Shown: positions 36,135 through 45,841, numbered from the stretch's first letter. The stretch is 64,000 nucleotides of DNA from Alphaproteobacteria bacterium (GCA_015062305.1 SUUX01000002.1:62001-126000), one strand, 5' to 3'. Notes: generated by a model not told the origin, from the letters alone. A program made the numbers and translations.

Positions 36135-36237
36135 TTTTTCCCCATTTATTTATGGTTTAACTTAAAAATCTTTTTTAGGAAACTTATATTTCAAGATATC
36201 AACAGCCACCATATAAAAAAGTACACCATGAAAGAAC

Positions 36238-36269
36238 AAAATCCCTCTACAATTCTTGTAAAGGGATTT
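36238..36269 (-). terminator. Terminator after flgE
   Basis: On the minus strand AAATCCCT-TACAA and TTGTA-AGGGATTT form a hairpin with one bulge, followed by TTTTG. It ends the fliK-flgD-flgE operon before the fliF operon begins, so the two units are transcribed separately. Confidence 0.7.
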
Positions 36270-36308
36270 GTCAGTTCAAGGAGGAAAGATTTTTATTCTA
36301 AATTAATT

Positions 36309-38579
36309 CTAGGTCATTCTGGTAAGTTCATCCAACATCTCATCTGCAGTTGTTATGATTTTGGTGGCTGCAGAATAAGCACGCTGGGTAATAATCATAT
36401 TAGAGAACTCTGTTGCCAAATCTACGGTTGATTGCTCAAGAGAGTTAGCTTCGACCTTACCAGCACCATTTGTATTGGCCATTTTGAGCAAAGCCTGACC
36501 AGAATAATCTGTTTCTATCCAAGCGTTTCCGGTAAGAGCACCCATACCATTGGGGTTAGAAAATGTAGCCAATGGAAGAATCGCAATTGGTCTAGTTTCA
36601 CCATTATCATAGAGAGCTGTTACAACACCGCTTTCATCAATACTCACGCCGGCGTAACTACCAAATTTGGCACCATCTTGAGTGATGTAGTTAGTATTGA
36701 AATTTCCGGCCAAGCTGGTTAAGCCGTCATTGGTTCCAATATTACCCATCTGCAAAGATATTGGTGTTCCTTCGCCATAATCTCCATTCATGTTTTGAGC
36801 GCCATTTGCCCATTCAATAGACATGGAATTTACAAAGAAGTATTGTGGTGTTCCATCTGAGTTGAATTTTACAGCAGGAACAATTGAACCAGCCTCTACT
36901 TCTGTATTGTTCAGCTTGAAGCTATTAGACAAGATTACAGGTGTTTTTGTTAAGTCAACAAAATCCGGACTTGTTCCATTGCGACCTTCACCCTTTGCAA
37001 TTCCGGCCAAACCTGTAGTACCTTTAACTCCTGCAAAATCTAAGGACAAGTCTGGTCCGGTAGATGTCGGAATAAACTGAACTGAGGTACCACTAGATGT
37101 TACGCGTTCTGGCTCGGCAATCTTGTTCTTTATAGCAGCGGCAACACGAGATGCTATTTCTACAGCATCTATATCCATAACACCGTTGCCATCTATATCA
37201 ACCATAGCTTCATTTAGGTTTATTGCTACATATGCAGGATCAGAAGGAACTGTACCTTCTACAAACTCATATACTTGTCCACCTACAGCAAATGTTTTGT
37301 CTTTATATGCTGCGGGGTCTGAGCTTGTGAAGCTTATTGTTGCAGTGTTTTTAATTTCGTCATCAATAGCTTCTACTCTGAATGTTCCTGTAGGAACACC
37401 TGTTTCGTCGGGATTGGCAGCAGATTGTACACAAGCCAAGGTTTTGCTTGTGTTGATAGCCAAAGCTCCACCGCCAACAGATTGTTCAATGTATACACGG
37501 TTTGCATCTGCACTAAAACGGCCAGCGCCAGGCATTACGGATTGGATAACTTCAACAAAGCGATTGGTTAAGTCATTGGTTGAAACAATACCTGTTGAAA
37601 TATCGATTGCAATATTGCCATCAACAACATTGTTTGGTGTTTTAGTAAATTCAAAGTTGAATGTTTGTCCTGTTTGCTCATCTGTTATAGAAATTACAGA
37701 ACCGCTATCAGGAATAGATGTAAATTCCATCTGACCGGCAGCAAAATAAACATCAGGACTTGGATCTTTGGCATTTTCTTTTGTGCCGGTAAGAGTTATT
37801 GAAGCAGCTCCTTTGGGTAAAGATGCTGCCATACCCCATGTGTTAGAACTCTGCTTAGTATATGTCAAATTCATATTACTTGCATTACCCAAGCTATCAT
37901 AGATGAGGGCGTTTACAGAGTGGCGGCCTCCGGCAGTGGGGTTTGCAGTGCTAAAAATCGGATCTCCAGAAGGAAGGTTTGCTCCATAACTTATTTGTTG
38001 AGTTGGAGTTGCAGAACCACCAATGGTAGAAAGGTTAATTGGACGTAGGTTGCGAGAATCTACGATATTGTCATTGATATATACAGTGTTTCCTTGAGCG
38101 TCATAATAGGCTTTCATGTAGTTGATGCCATTATAATTAACTACTGTTGCGTTAGAATTACCATCCCAAGGAAGCAAAGACCAGCCTTGCAAATAGAATC
38201 CACCGGTGTTTACCAAGTAACCACGTTCATCAATATCAAAATCTCCGGCTCTGGTATATGCCCAAACATCGCTTTCTCCCGGATGGGCGGCAGAGTTTAC
38301 GACAAAATATCCGTTACCGCTGACGGCGATGGCTGTGCTTGAAGAATTGGCAGCCAATAAGCCTTGAGCGTTTACAGACTGCTTGGATACAGGCTGCACG
38401 CCACCAGGGGCATAGTGATTACTAGAAACCTGTTTGGTTACCAAAGTCGAAAAAGCGACTGAATTGTTTTTGTAACCAACGGTGTTTACGTTGGAAATAT
38501 TATCAGAAATAGCACCCATTGCTGTAGACTGAGCGGCTAAACCTGAAATTCCAGATTGCATTGCACCAAAAATACTCAT
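36309..38579 (-). CDS. flgE: Flagellar hook protein FlgE
   Basis: FlgE polymerises into the hook outside the cell. The N-terminal rod/hook motif reads MSIFGAMQSGISGLAAQSTA, then SNVNTVGYKNNSVAF. The C-terminal helix is NSLEQSTVDLATEFSNMIIT followed by QRAYSAATKIITTADEMLDEL, so it is intact at both ends. At 756 residues it is much longer than enteric FlgE (about 400); the extra length lies in the variable surface-exposed middle, which is Thr/Ser/Asp-rich. Confidence 0.94.
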   Translation of the reverse strand: MSIFGAMQSGISGLAAQSTAMGAISDNISNVNTVGYKNNSVAFSTLVTKQVSSNHYAPGGVQPVSKQSVNAQGLLAANSSSTAIAVSGNGYFVVNSAAHPGESDVWAYTRAGDFDIDERGYLVNTGGFYLQGWSLLPWDGNSNATVVNYNGINYMKAYYDAQGNTVYINDNIVDSRNLRPINLSTIGGSATPTQQISYGANLPSGDPIFSTANPTAGGRHSVNALIYDSLGNASNMNLTYTKQSSNTWGMAASLPKGAASITLTGTKENAKDPSPDVYFAAGQMEFTSIPDSGSVISITDEQTGQTFNFEFTKTPNNVVDGNIAIDISTGIVSTNDLTNRFVEVIQSVMPGAGRFSADANRVYIEQSVGGGALAINTSKTLACVQSAANPDETGVPTGTFRVEAIDDEIKNTATISFTSSDPAAYKDKTFAVGGQVYEFVEGTVPSDPAYVAINLNEAMVDIDGNGVMDIDAVEIASRVAAAIKNKIAEPERVTSSGTSVQFIPTSTGPDLSLDFAGVKGTTGLAGIAKGEGRNGTSPDFVDLTKTPVILSNSFKLNNTEVEAGSIVPAVKFNSDGTPQYFFVNSMSIEWANGAQNMNGDYGEGTPISLQMGNIGTNDGLTSLAGNFNTNYITQDGAKFGSYAGVSIDESGVVTALYDNGETRPIAILPLATFSNPNGMGALTGNAWIETDYSGQALLKMANTNGAGKVEANSLEQSTVDLATEFSNMIITQRAYSAATKIITTADEMLDELTRMT

Positions 38580-38604
38580 TTTCTTTCTCCTAAAACTTCA
38601 ATAA

Positions 38605-39333
38605 TTATACGATTTGACTTTTATCTTCTTCGGCAGAGCCGGTGTCGATTTGGTCAAAATAATCATCATTACGCATGGTGAGAATATCACTAAGACCAGC
38701 AGTTACTGAATCTCCCAGTCCGATATAGACACCATTGTCATCACTAGCAACTCCGGTTACTTTACCAAAAATCGTAGTGGTTACATTTGCAGATGTTTCT
38801 CCATTAGCAACTTTAGGACTCACGATGATTTGATATGCACCGTCTTCCAACTGATTTCCGTTGCTGTCTTTGCCATCCCACACAAACTCATGAGTTCCGG
38901 ACATAATCTCTCCGTTGGCGGTAAACACAACACTGCCAGACATATCTTTCACTGTAACGGTTGTAGACAAAACATCTTTATCTAAAGTGTAGGTAGCTTT
39001 TGCCTTGCCATCTTGCAAAGGCATAACATTTCCTAAAACCTGAGCTGTTTTTCCGATATATGATACAGCCTGAGCTCCTAAATTGGATATATTTAGCGTT
39101 AGCAAGGTATCTAATTTGGAGTTGGTTTGAATTGCTTGTTCTACGCTAGAATATTGGACTAACTGGTTGGTAAATTCAGCAGTATCCATAGGATCCATCG
39201 GATCTTGATATTTTAGCTGTGTGGTAAGCAATGTTAAAAATGTGTTCATATCGGCAGACAAAGTCTGGCTGCTACTGTTGGTAGCTGCAACGCTTGTCTG
39301 TACCATATTTGTTAATGCACTTACATCAGTCAT
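38605..39333 (-). CDS. flgD: Flagellar hook cap protein FlgD
   Basis: FlgD caps the growing hook and guides FlgE assembly. The family motif FLTLLTTQLKYQDPMDPMDT with TAEFTNQLVQYSSVEQ lies at residues ~32-70. A beta domain with GTHEFVWDGKDSNGNQLEDG follows. The 242 residues are the normal size. It lies between fliK and flgE and is transcribed with them. Confidence 0.95.
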   Translation of the reverse strand: MTDVSALTNMVQTSVAATNSSSQTLSADMNTFLTLLTTQLKYQDPMDPMDTAEFTNQLVQYSSVEQAIQTNSKLDTLLTLNISNLGAQAVSYIGKTAQVLGNVMPLQDGKAKATYTLDKDVLSTTVTVKDMSGSVVFTANGEIMSGTHEFVWDGKDSNGNQLEDGAYQIIVSPKVANGETSANVTTTIFGKVTGVASDDNGVYIGLGDSVTAGLSDILTMRNDDYFDQIDTGSAEEDKSQIV

Positions 39334-39352
39334 AGCGGTTCTCCCCTAAAAC

Positions 39353-41107
39353 CTAAACCCTAATGTTAACCCCTTGAGCAGAAACCCAACCATGCATATT
39401 ATCATTGTCGGCCATCTCTTCTGAGGCATCATGCTCCAGAGCGTTTCCGATAAAGTTGCGCAATTCAGAACTTCTTTCTTGTTCACGATTGCTTTCTCCA
39501 CCCTCACGAAAACTAAAGCTTAAAGAACCGGCATCGGTTTCAAAACCGGCATCATTAAATGCTTTTTCCAAACTCTGGATTTCCTTTTGCAAAATTTCTA
39601 CTGTTTCTGGACGACTTGCAATAATATGAGCTTGCAATTTGCCCTCTTTGGAAATTTGCATTTTAATTTCAATACTTCCCAATTCTTGAGGTCTTAATTT
39701 TATATCTATGTTATCAACGCCTTTTACGGCTGATTTTGTAATGTTAACCTTTACTTGTTCAACAACCTCTTTGCTCATGCCTTTGAAAACATCACGGAAA
39801 GAAGCTTCTTGAGTTTTGTTTGAAACTTGAGCTTCAGCATGAAGAGCAACACTTGCTCCGGCAGCCTGTCCACTTGTACCAGTCAGAGAAGAAACCCCTT
39901 CAACAGCCACAGATTTGGCAGCTTCTGCAGATACTTGAGCCTCGACAGCAACAGGTTGAGAAATTGATACAATATTTTGCATTTGAGCATTTTGCACTGA
40001 AGAGTTTTGAGTTTTGATATTTGACAAATTCTCAGATACAGAAGAAATTTCTCCCTCTGCCTTACTTACAAAGCTTGCTTCAACAACCTCTTCCAAAGCC
40101 ACTGTGTCTTGAACAAGTCTGTTGCCATTCATATGGGAAATTTCTTCCTCTACGACATTAACATCTATTGATACTTTGTTTTCTTTACCAACCTTCACAT
40201 CCAAAACTTTTGCTTGCTCTAACAATTCTTCGCTAGCAAAAACTTCGCTCTGAGGCAACACATCTACAGTGTCTGCAACAAAAGATGAGCCTTTACTCTC
40301 TTCAGCAATTATTTCTGCCGCAACAACTTGATTTATCTGATTATCAATCATTTCTGTCGGAACAAACAAATTTTCTTGAGTTGCAAATTGCTGCACTTTT
40401 TCAACAAACTCCGCACCACTCATAGCGACTACTTCGCCAGTATCTGCATTCACCACATTAACGACAGGCATTGAGGCAATCGCAGACAAATCAAGATTTT
40501 GAGAAGTTAGAACCATAGATTCTGAATTTACTACAGCCAAAGGAGCTTGTTCTCCACCTTCAACAACAGGTAATTTGATATCCATCGCTTGAGGCAAAGC
40601 AGCAACATCTGCAATAACATTTTTAGCAACAGGCAACACAGAAGAAAGCTCCCCTTCAGCAGAGTTTTTTTCTTCAACAGAAGCATTACTCTGCACTGCA
40701 TTTTCACTCACAACAGGTGTATCAGCTCCCTCTGAAACAGTTTTTGTATTTGAATTATCTTCAGCAACCGCTGAAGCATCAGTTGAAACATCTGAAGCAC
40801 TGCTCTTGCGCTCTTTTTTAGAAACAGCTGCCTCCTTATCATCAGATGAAGGCTTAGACTTTTTTACATTTTTTTCTTTTTTAGTATCAACTTTTTCAGC
40901 AGACGGCTTTGCTTTGTTATCTACAACAATTTTACTGTCAGAGCGTTCAACAGGCTCCGATTTAGAAGCTCCACCCACAATATCAGAAACTTGACTTACC
41001 AAACTGGCAAAGCCATCACCTAATACTTGACCTGTTTTTGCTCCAGCGACAGCTTTACTAAACATTGCTTGAACAGATGATACATTATTTAAATCTTTGA
41101 CTTCCAT
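39353..41107 (-). CDS. fliK: Flagellar hook-length control protein FliK
   Basis: FliK measures hook length and switches export specificity. The 584-residue product has a long, acidic, Ser/Val/Glu/Lys-rich N-terminal ruler. Its C-terminal Flg_hook domain reads DNIDIKLRPQELGSIEIKMQ and then SRPETVEILQKEIQSLEKAF. The ATG at 41107 is chosen over the GTG three codons upstream because AAGG lies 8 bases before it. It heads the fliK-flgD-flgE operon, right behind the sigma54 promoter. Confidence 0.88.
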   Translation of the reverse strand: MEVKDLNNVSSVQAMFSKAVAGAKTGQVLGDGFASLVSQVSDIVGGASKSEPVERSDSKIVVDNKAKPSAEKVDTKKEKNVKKSKPSSDDKEAAVSKKERKSSASDVSTDASAVAEDNSNTKTVSEGADTPVVSENAVQSNASVEEKNSAEGELSSVLPVAKNVIADVAALPQAMDIKLPVVEGGEQAPLAVVNSESMVLTSQNLDLSAIASMPVVNVVNADTGEVVAMSGAEFVEKVQQFATQENLFVPTEMIDNQINQVVAAEIIAEESKGSSFVADTVDVLPQSEVFASEELLEQAKVLDVKVGKENKVSIDVNVVEEEISHMNGNRLVQDTVALEEVVEASFVSKAEGEISSVSENLSNIKTQNSSVQNAQMQNIVSISQPVAVEAQVSAEAAKSVAVEGVSSLTGTSGQAAGASVALHAEAQVSNKTQEASFRDVFKGMSKEVVEQVKVNITKSAVKGVDNIDIKLRPQELGSIEIKMQISKEGKLQAHIIASRPETVEILQKEIQSLEKAFNDAGFETDAGSLSFSFREGGESNREQERSSELRNFIGNALEHDASEEMADNDNMHGWVSAQGVNIRV

Positions 41108-41145
41108 GGCTTTCACCTTAAAAAAATTTCACTTACGACTTAATA

Positions 41146-41161
41146 TGCAAATAGCGTGCCA
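41146..41161 (-). promoter_or_regulatory. Sigma54 promoter of fliK-flgD-flgE
   Basis: On the minus strand TGGCAC, five bases (GCTAT) and TTGCA match the -24/-12 consensus (TGGCAC-N5-TTGCA) without a mismatch. It lies about 40 bases upstream of the fliK ATG. FlbD, a sigma54 activator, is encoded in the neighbouring operon, so this hook operon is probably FlbD-controlled. Confidence 0.88.
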
Positions 41162-41256
41162 AAAAAAAACAACATCAACAACAAAAGCCTCAAGACATGA
41201 AATCATCGCCCTTTTATTAAAAGGCCATTTCGCTCATTTTTAGCAAAAAAAAGAGC

Positions 41257-41303
41257 TTTTTTGAGCAAAAATTGAACATTTTTGTTGTTTTTTGAGCAAA
41301 AAT
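41257..41303. repeat. Two direct repeats upstream of accB
   Basis: The 16-base sequence TTTTTTGAGCAAAAAT occurs twice, at 41257-41272 and 41288-41303, exactly 31 bases apart (about three helical turns). A partial copy (TTTTTAGCAAAAA) lies at 41237-41249. Copies on one face of the helix could be an operator for accBC, though AT-rich slippage is another explanation. The rest of the gap 41108-41366 holds the fliK promoter. Confidence 0.5.
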
Positions 41304-41366
41304 AGAGTATTTATGGAGAGAATTTGTTTTTTTGATTAAACTATATTTGAAAGTGAGAAAAAACTC

Positions 41367-41843
41367 ATGTCTACATCATTGGATACAAAAGTTATTGGGA
41401 AATTAGCTGAGATTTTGGATAAAAACAACCTAACAAATATTGAATATGAAGATGAACTCTGCCATATAAGCTTGAGCCGCTCTCTTCAAGGGACTGTTGT
41501 TGCAGCGCCAGCTCCGATACTCCAAGCTCAGCCGGTTGCATCACATCCAACTGCAGCAACTCCTGTTGCAGAAAGCGTTCCTGCAAAAGAAGAAGACTAT
41601 ACAAACAGTGCAAATGCTATAAAATCACCAATGGTTGGCGTGGTTTATCTGTCACCGGATCCAAACAGCCCTAATTATGTGAAGGTTGGAGATAGCGTAA
41701 AAGAGGGCGATATTGTCTGCCTAATAGAAGCCATGAAAACATTTAACCCTGTAAAAGCTCACAAAAGCGGTGTTGTCAGCAAGATTTTGGTAGAAGGTGG
41801 TGATCCTGTTGAATTTGGCGAGCCATTGGTTGTTGTGGAATAA
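41367..41843 (+). CDS. accB: Biotin carboxyl carrier protein AccB
   Basis: AccB carries the biotin of acetyl-CoA carboxylase, which makes malonyl-CoA for fatty acid synthesis. The C-terminal biotinyl domain has EAMKTFNPVKAHKSG with the biotinylated Lys near residue 121. An Ala/Pro-rich linker (about 45-80) joins it to the N-terminal domain. It is 158 residues long, the usual size. It lies 15 bases upstream of accC, the standard accBC pair. Confidence 0.95.
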   Translation: MSTSLDTKVIGKLAEILDKNNLTNIEYEDELCHISLSRSLQGTVVAAPAPILQAQPVASHPTAATPVAESVPAKEEDYTNSANAIKSPMVGVVYLSPDPNSPNYVKVGDSVKEGDIVCLIEAMKTFNPVKAHKSGVVSKILVEGGDPVEFGEPLVVVE

Positions 41844-41858
41844 AACAAGGATTAATGA

Positions 41859-43193
41859 ATGTTTGAAAAAGTATTGATAGCAAACCGTGGCGAAGTTGCT
41901 TTGCGCATACATAGAGCTTGTCGCGAAATGGGAATTAAGACTGTTGCCGTACATTCTGAAGCGGACGCAACGGCTATGCATGTTAGATTGGCTGATGAAG
42001 CAGTATGTATCGGGCCTGCTCGCTCAAGTGACTCTTATTTAAATAAATCTGCAATTATTTCTGCTGCATTGATTACCGGTGCAGATGCAATTCACCCCGG
42101 ATTTGGTTTTTTATCTGAAAATGCTGACTTTGCAGAGATGGTAGAATCGCACGGCATTACATTTATCGGACCTTCTGCTGAACAAATGAGGCTGTTGGGG
42201 GACAAAATAACCGCACGCAAAGCCGCAGAAGAGGCCGGACTACCCGTAACTCCCGGTTCTCCTGCCCTAGAAAGTGTTGAACACGCAAAAGAATGGGCCA
42301 ACAAAATCGGATATCCGGTTATTATTAAGGCTAAAGATGGTGGTGGCGGAAAAGGCATGAAAATTGCTTTTAATGATGAGGAAATCGGTGAGGCATATAC
42401 AATGGCAAAAGCCGAGGCTAAGGCATCTTTTCCCAGCGATGTGGTTTATATGGAAAAATACTTGCAGAATCCTCGACATATTGAAATGCAAATTTTGGCT
42501 GATAAATATGGCCATGTGGTGCATTTGGGAGAACGAGATTGCTCTATTCAGCGAAATAACCAAAAAGTTATTGAGGAAACACCGTCTCCAGCGCTAAACC
42601 AACAACAAAGAAAAGAGATTGGTGATATTGTTAGAAACGCTGTAGAAAAAATTGGCTATACAAATGCTGGAACTTTAGAATTTTTGTTTGAAGATGGTCG
42701 TTTTTATTTTATGGAGATGAACACTCGTCTGCAGGTAGAGCATCCTATTACCGAAGCTGTGACAGGAATAGATTTGGTGAGAGAGCAAATCCGAATTGCC
42801 AGCGGTGCTACTTTGGGCTACACTCAAGAAGATATCTCTTTTAGCGGACACGCAATTGAGTGTAGGATAAACGCCGAAGACCCTGAAACTTTCACCCCTT
42901 GTCCTGGTAAAATATCGGAATGGCACGCCCCCGGAGGGTTGGGAATTAGGGTTGATTCCGAGATATATTCCGGATATAGCATTCCTCCGTTTTATGACAG
43001 CATGATAGCCAAGCTGATTGTTAGCGGAAAAACCAGAAATGCATCTCTGATGAGGTTGCGCAGAGCATTGGAAGAATTTGTGATTGACGGAGTCAAGACA
43101 ACTATTCCTCTGCACCAAGATATTATATCTCAGGCTGAATTTATTGACGGCCAATATAATATTCACTGGCTAGAAAGATTTATGGAAAAATAA
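41859..43193 (+). CDS. accC: Biotin carboxylase AccC
   Basis: AccC carboxylates biotin on AccB using ATP and bicarbonate. It starts MFEKVLIANRGEVALRIHRA. The ATP-grasp glycine loop KDGGGGKGMKIA lies near residue 160 and the active-site stretch EMNTRLQVEHPITEAVTGID near 285. It is 444 residues long, the normal size. A hairpin terminator follows immediately. Confidence 0.97.
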   Translation: MFEKVLIANRGEVALRIHRACREMGIKTVAVHSEADATAMHVRLADEAVCIGPARSSDSYLNKSAIISAALITGADAIHPGFGFLSENADFAEMVESHGITFIGPSAEQMRLLGDKITARKAAEEAGLPVTPGSPALESVEHAKEWANKIGYPVIIKAKDGGGGKGMKIAFNDEEIGEAYTMAKAEAKASFPSDVVYMEKYLQNPRHIEMQILADKYGHVVHLGERDCSIQRNNQKVIEETPSPALNQQQRKEIGDIVRNAVEKIGYTNAGTLEFLFEDGRFYFMEMNTRLQVEHPITEAVTGIDLVREQIRIASGATLGYTQEDISFSGHAIECRINAEDPETFTPCPGKISEWHAPGGLGIRVDSEIYSGYSIPPFYDSMIAKLIVSGKTRNASLMRLRRALEEFVIDGVKTTIPLHQDIISQAEFIDGQYNIHWLERFMEK

Positions 43194-43200
43194 ATCAATA

Positions 43201-43231
43201 AAAAGTCCCAATTTTGAAAATTGGGACTTTT
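43201..43231. terminator. Bidirectional terminator after accC
   Basis: AAAAGTCCCAATT pairs with AATTGGGACTTTT around a 5-base loop, with A and T tracts on both sides. It lies between accC and the convergent Sel1-repeat gene. Confidence 0.85.
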
Positions 43232-43234
43232 ATT

Positions 43235-44311
43235 TTATCTGGCTTCGTCTATGTATTGGCGAATATTAGTACCAAATGTTTGATTTATATATTTGGTAAT
43301 TTCTGTTGGTTTTGGAGAGAAACGTTCAGCTTCAGCTTGAGCTTGCAGAACCTCATCTATTTTCATTTTTGATTCTAGCTCTGCACGCATGGCCGCCGCA
43401 CCAGTTGCGCCTCTGACGGAGGCCAAATTGAACATGACATGAGCAGTATATGCATCTTTGGCATAAACCTCTCCCCTTGCGAGTATTCCTCCCAAGACAA
43501 CCATTGCTTCTACACTTCCTTGAGCAACCGCCGATTTAAGGTTTTTAACGGCATTTCCATAGTTCTGGGGCGTTCCCAAACCTTTCATATACATTTGTGA
43601 AATTACATATTGAGCAACATCTATACCTGCACTTGCGGCATCTCTGATAAGGTGTGCGGCTTGATTATAGTCTTGCGGACGAAGTTTGCCGGTATAAAAA
43701 GCATAACCGAGCATAAATTTGGCTGTAGGATTGCCGGCTTGGGCAGCTTGGTCAAAATATTCCATAGCAAGCTCTCTATTTTGCGGAGCGCCGTTGCCAC
43801 TGATTAGAATAAAGCCAAGATTAACCGCACCCTCCGGATTGCCAAGCTTGGCTGCTTTTTCAAACAAGACTGCTGCTTTGGAGGTATCTCTACCGATGCC
43901 GATACCACTATAATAAAGGCTGCCTAAATTGTTTAATCCCACAGGGTCATTTTGCATTGCGGCTTGGGCATAATACATAAATGATTTGTCATAATCTATT
44001 TGCGCACCATCTGTGCCATAAAGATAAGCATACCCAAGCATAAGCTGAGCATTTACATTGCCGGCTTCAGCTTGCTTGATATTTTCTTCTAAAAGGGTTA
44101 GTTTTTGTTCAGAAGCGCTTGATAAAATATCTTTTTTGAAGTTCAAAAAAGAAAAAATACTTTTTTCTTCCTTTGTATCCGAGACAACAGATGCTGTTTC
44201 TGCTTTTTTTGCAGCAGGAGTTCCCTCAAAAAGCGATAATATACCCGAATCATCTGCAGCAAACGCAGATGCTGAATATAAACCAAGAACAAATGCAAAT
44301 ATTTTTTTCAT
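43235..44311 (-). CDS. Exported Sel1-repeat protein
   Basis: The 358-residue product begins with a Sec signal peptide (residues 1-18, ending SASAFA). About six Sel1-like (TPR-type) repeats follow from residue ~75 to 300. The pattern A..G...A...LG..Y..G is visible in AQLMLGYAYLYGTDG, GLNNLGSLYYSGIGIG, EGAVNLGFILISGNGA and TAKFMLGYAFYTGKL. Such repeats form protein-binding solenoids in the periplasm. It stands beside flagellin but on a separate unit; partners are unknown. Confidence 0.85.
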   Translation of the reverse strand: MKKIFAFVLGLYSASAFAADDSGILSLFEGTPAAKKAETASVVSDTKEEKSIFSFLNFKKDILSSASEQKLTLLEENIKQAEAGNVNAQLMLGYAYLYGTDGAQIDYDKSFMYYAQAAMQNDPVGLNNLGSLYYSGIGIGRDTSKAAVLFEKAAKLGNPEGAVNLGFILISGNGAPQNRELAMEYFDQAAQAGNPTAKFMLGYAFYTGKLRPQDYNQAAHLIRDAASAGIDVAQYVISQMYMKGLGTPQNYGNAVKNLKSAVAQGSVEAMVVLGGILARGEVYAKDAYTAHVMFNLASVRGATGAAAMRAELESKMKIDEVLQAQAEAERFSPKPTEITKYINQTFGTNIRQYIDEAR

Positions 44312-44376
44312 TACTTAAATATACCTCTTTTCGTGATTTATGATATTATTAATCACAGAAGATAATTTTGCAAGCA

Positions 44377-44406
44377 AAAACCCCGTTCTTTGCAGAACGG
44401 GGTTTT
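44377..44406 (-). terminator. Terminator after flagellin
   Basis: A 13-bp perfect stem (AAAACCCCGTTCT with AGAACGGGGTTTT) encloses a TTGC loop and is followed on the minus strand by a T-tract. Its loop and flanks resemble those of the flbT terminator at 45842-45869. Confidence 0.85.
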
Positions 44407-44420
44407 GAATAAAAAGTTGA

Positions 44421-45641
44421 TTAGAACAACTTCAATACACCTTGGGCTGCCTGAGAAGCCAAAGACAAAGAGTTAATAGCCAACTGCTGTCTGGTTTGCA
44501 GAGCAAGCATATTAGCAGATTCCTCGTTCATGTCGGCCAAGGTTAACTTATCGGCACCTTCGGTCAATACGTTTACCAATTTTTCGGTAAAGTCTTCACG
44601 GTTTTGAATGATTGAGTAGTTGTTACCCAAATCAGCAGACCAGTTACGCAATGTGTTGATTGCATCGGTTACAGATTGAAGAACTTGCTCTAATTCTGTA
44701 TTGTCTGTCCAAGTTGCGTCTTCAACCAAACCCAAACCTTCAACGTCAGCTTTGTGACCTTTTACCTCTAAGAAGTTTGAGCTGTCTTCGTTAAATTTAA
44801 CAGTAAGATTCTCTTCTTGCAAAAGGTTTACACCTTTGTAACCAGCATCTTCTGCCAAAGCTGTGATTTGGTTCAAAACCTCGTTGTATTGTTGCTGATA
44901 AACTTCACGATCGTTCTTTGGAGCATTAGGATCAATTGCAGCAGCAGTAGCAGTTATGGACAAACCATTAACCGTACCAGAAAGAGTGAAAGCAACATCT
45001 TCATTGCTGTTGGTAACGGACAACTGACCTTTGTTTACGGTTACAGTAAAGCCAGCTGCACCTGCAACACCTGAATCTCTCAGCTCTTCTTGCAAACGTT
45101 CTGCCAAAACATCTTCTGCTGTTTTACCAGCACCGATAGTAGTAACTCCATCGCGAATATCATTTATTTTTATTGTTTTTGTGTCATCACCATATTTGAG
45201 AGTGAACTCAACCTCAGTCTCTTTCGCAACATCATCGGCAGTATCCGGTGTTCCTTTGTCATCCACACCGGTACCATCCTTGAATGTTCCGGTAGTTTCA
45301 ATACCTTTACGAGGGCTAACAGCACCGGCATCAGGAGACACATCAAGAGCTGAGTTTACAATAGCTTTTGCTTGTTCAACAAAAGTAGTGATTGCTTCAA
45401 TACCCTCTGTTGCGGCCTTGATGGTTTGGATACCTTGACCCATAGAATCCAACAAAGCATTCAAGTCGCTGGCACGGTTGTTCAAAGAACGAGCCGTGTA
45501 GTAAGAAGCAGGATTATCAATTGCAGAGTTTACTTTCTTTCCGGTAGACAGACGCTCTTGTGTCAAGTCCATCAAACCTTGAGTATTTTGCAAAGAAAGC
45601 AAGTTAGAACGCATAGAAGCGGTAAGTGAAATATCGGCCAT
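44421..45641 (-). CDS. Flagellin
   Basis: Flagellin forms the filament. The N-terminal helix reads MADISLTASMRSNLLSLQNT followed by QERLSTGKKVNSAIDNPASY, and the C-terminal helix reads NEESANMLALQTRQQLAINS then LSLASQAAQGVLKLF, both canonical for alphaproteobacterial flagellins. The central region (residues ~115-255) is a variable Thr/Asp/Gly-rich surface domain. Total length is 406. The ATG at 45641 follows CTGGAG; a longer frame adds eight residues without similarity. FlbT, which regulates flagellin mRNA in Caulobacter, is encoded just upstream. Confidence 0.95.
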   Translation of the reverse strand: MADISLTASMRSNLLSLQNTQGLMDLTQERLSTGKKVNSAIDNPASYYTARSLNNRASDLNALLDSMGQGIQTIKAATEGIEAITTFVEQAKAIVNSALDVSPDAGAVSPRKGIETTGTFKDGTGVDDKGTPDTADDVAKETEVEFTLKYGDDTKTIKINDIRDGVTTIGAGKTAEDVLAERLQEELRDSGVAGAAGFTVTVNKGQLSVTNSNEDVAFTLSGTVNGLSITATAAAIDPNAPKNDREVYQQQYNEVLNQITALAEDAGYKGVNLLQEENLTVKFNEDSSNFLEVKGHKADVEGLGLVEDATWTDNTELEQVLQSVTDAINTLRNWSADLGNNYSIIQNREDFTEKLVNVLTEGADKLTLADMNEESANMLALQTRQQLAINSLSLASQAAQGVLKLF

Positions 45642-45742
45642 TTTTTTCTCCAGTGTTTTGCACAATATACACCTACTGGATCTGACTACTGTGCGTTTAC
45701 AAATTCTTTAAGCAGAGCCTACTAGCTCTCTTCTTGTTTTTG

Positions 45743-45771
45743 ATTTTTAACCAAATATTAGGCAATGTCAA
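45743..45771 (-). promoter_or_regulatory. Candidate promoter of flagellin
   Basis: On the minus strand TTGACA is followed after 17 bases by AAAAAT, leaving a leader of about 95 bases before the flagellin ATG. No sigma54 consensus is seen in this gap. The long leader could be the FlbT target on the mRNA (inference). Confidence 0.4.
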
Positions 45772-45841
45772 CAACACAGAAAGCATTGTGCATAACTCTA
45801 AAAAAAAAATATTTTTATAAAAATAAAGCACATAGCAAAAC

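Noticed and set aside
36087..36308. Sigma54 promoter for fliF
   Set aside because: A TGGCA-like sequence is present on the minus strand but no GC lies at the -12 position at the required spacing.
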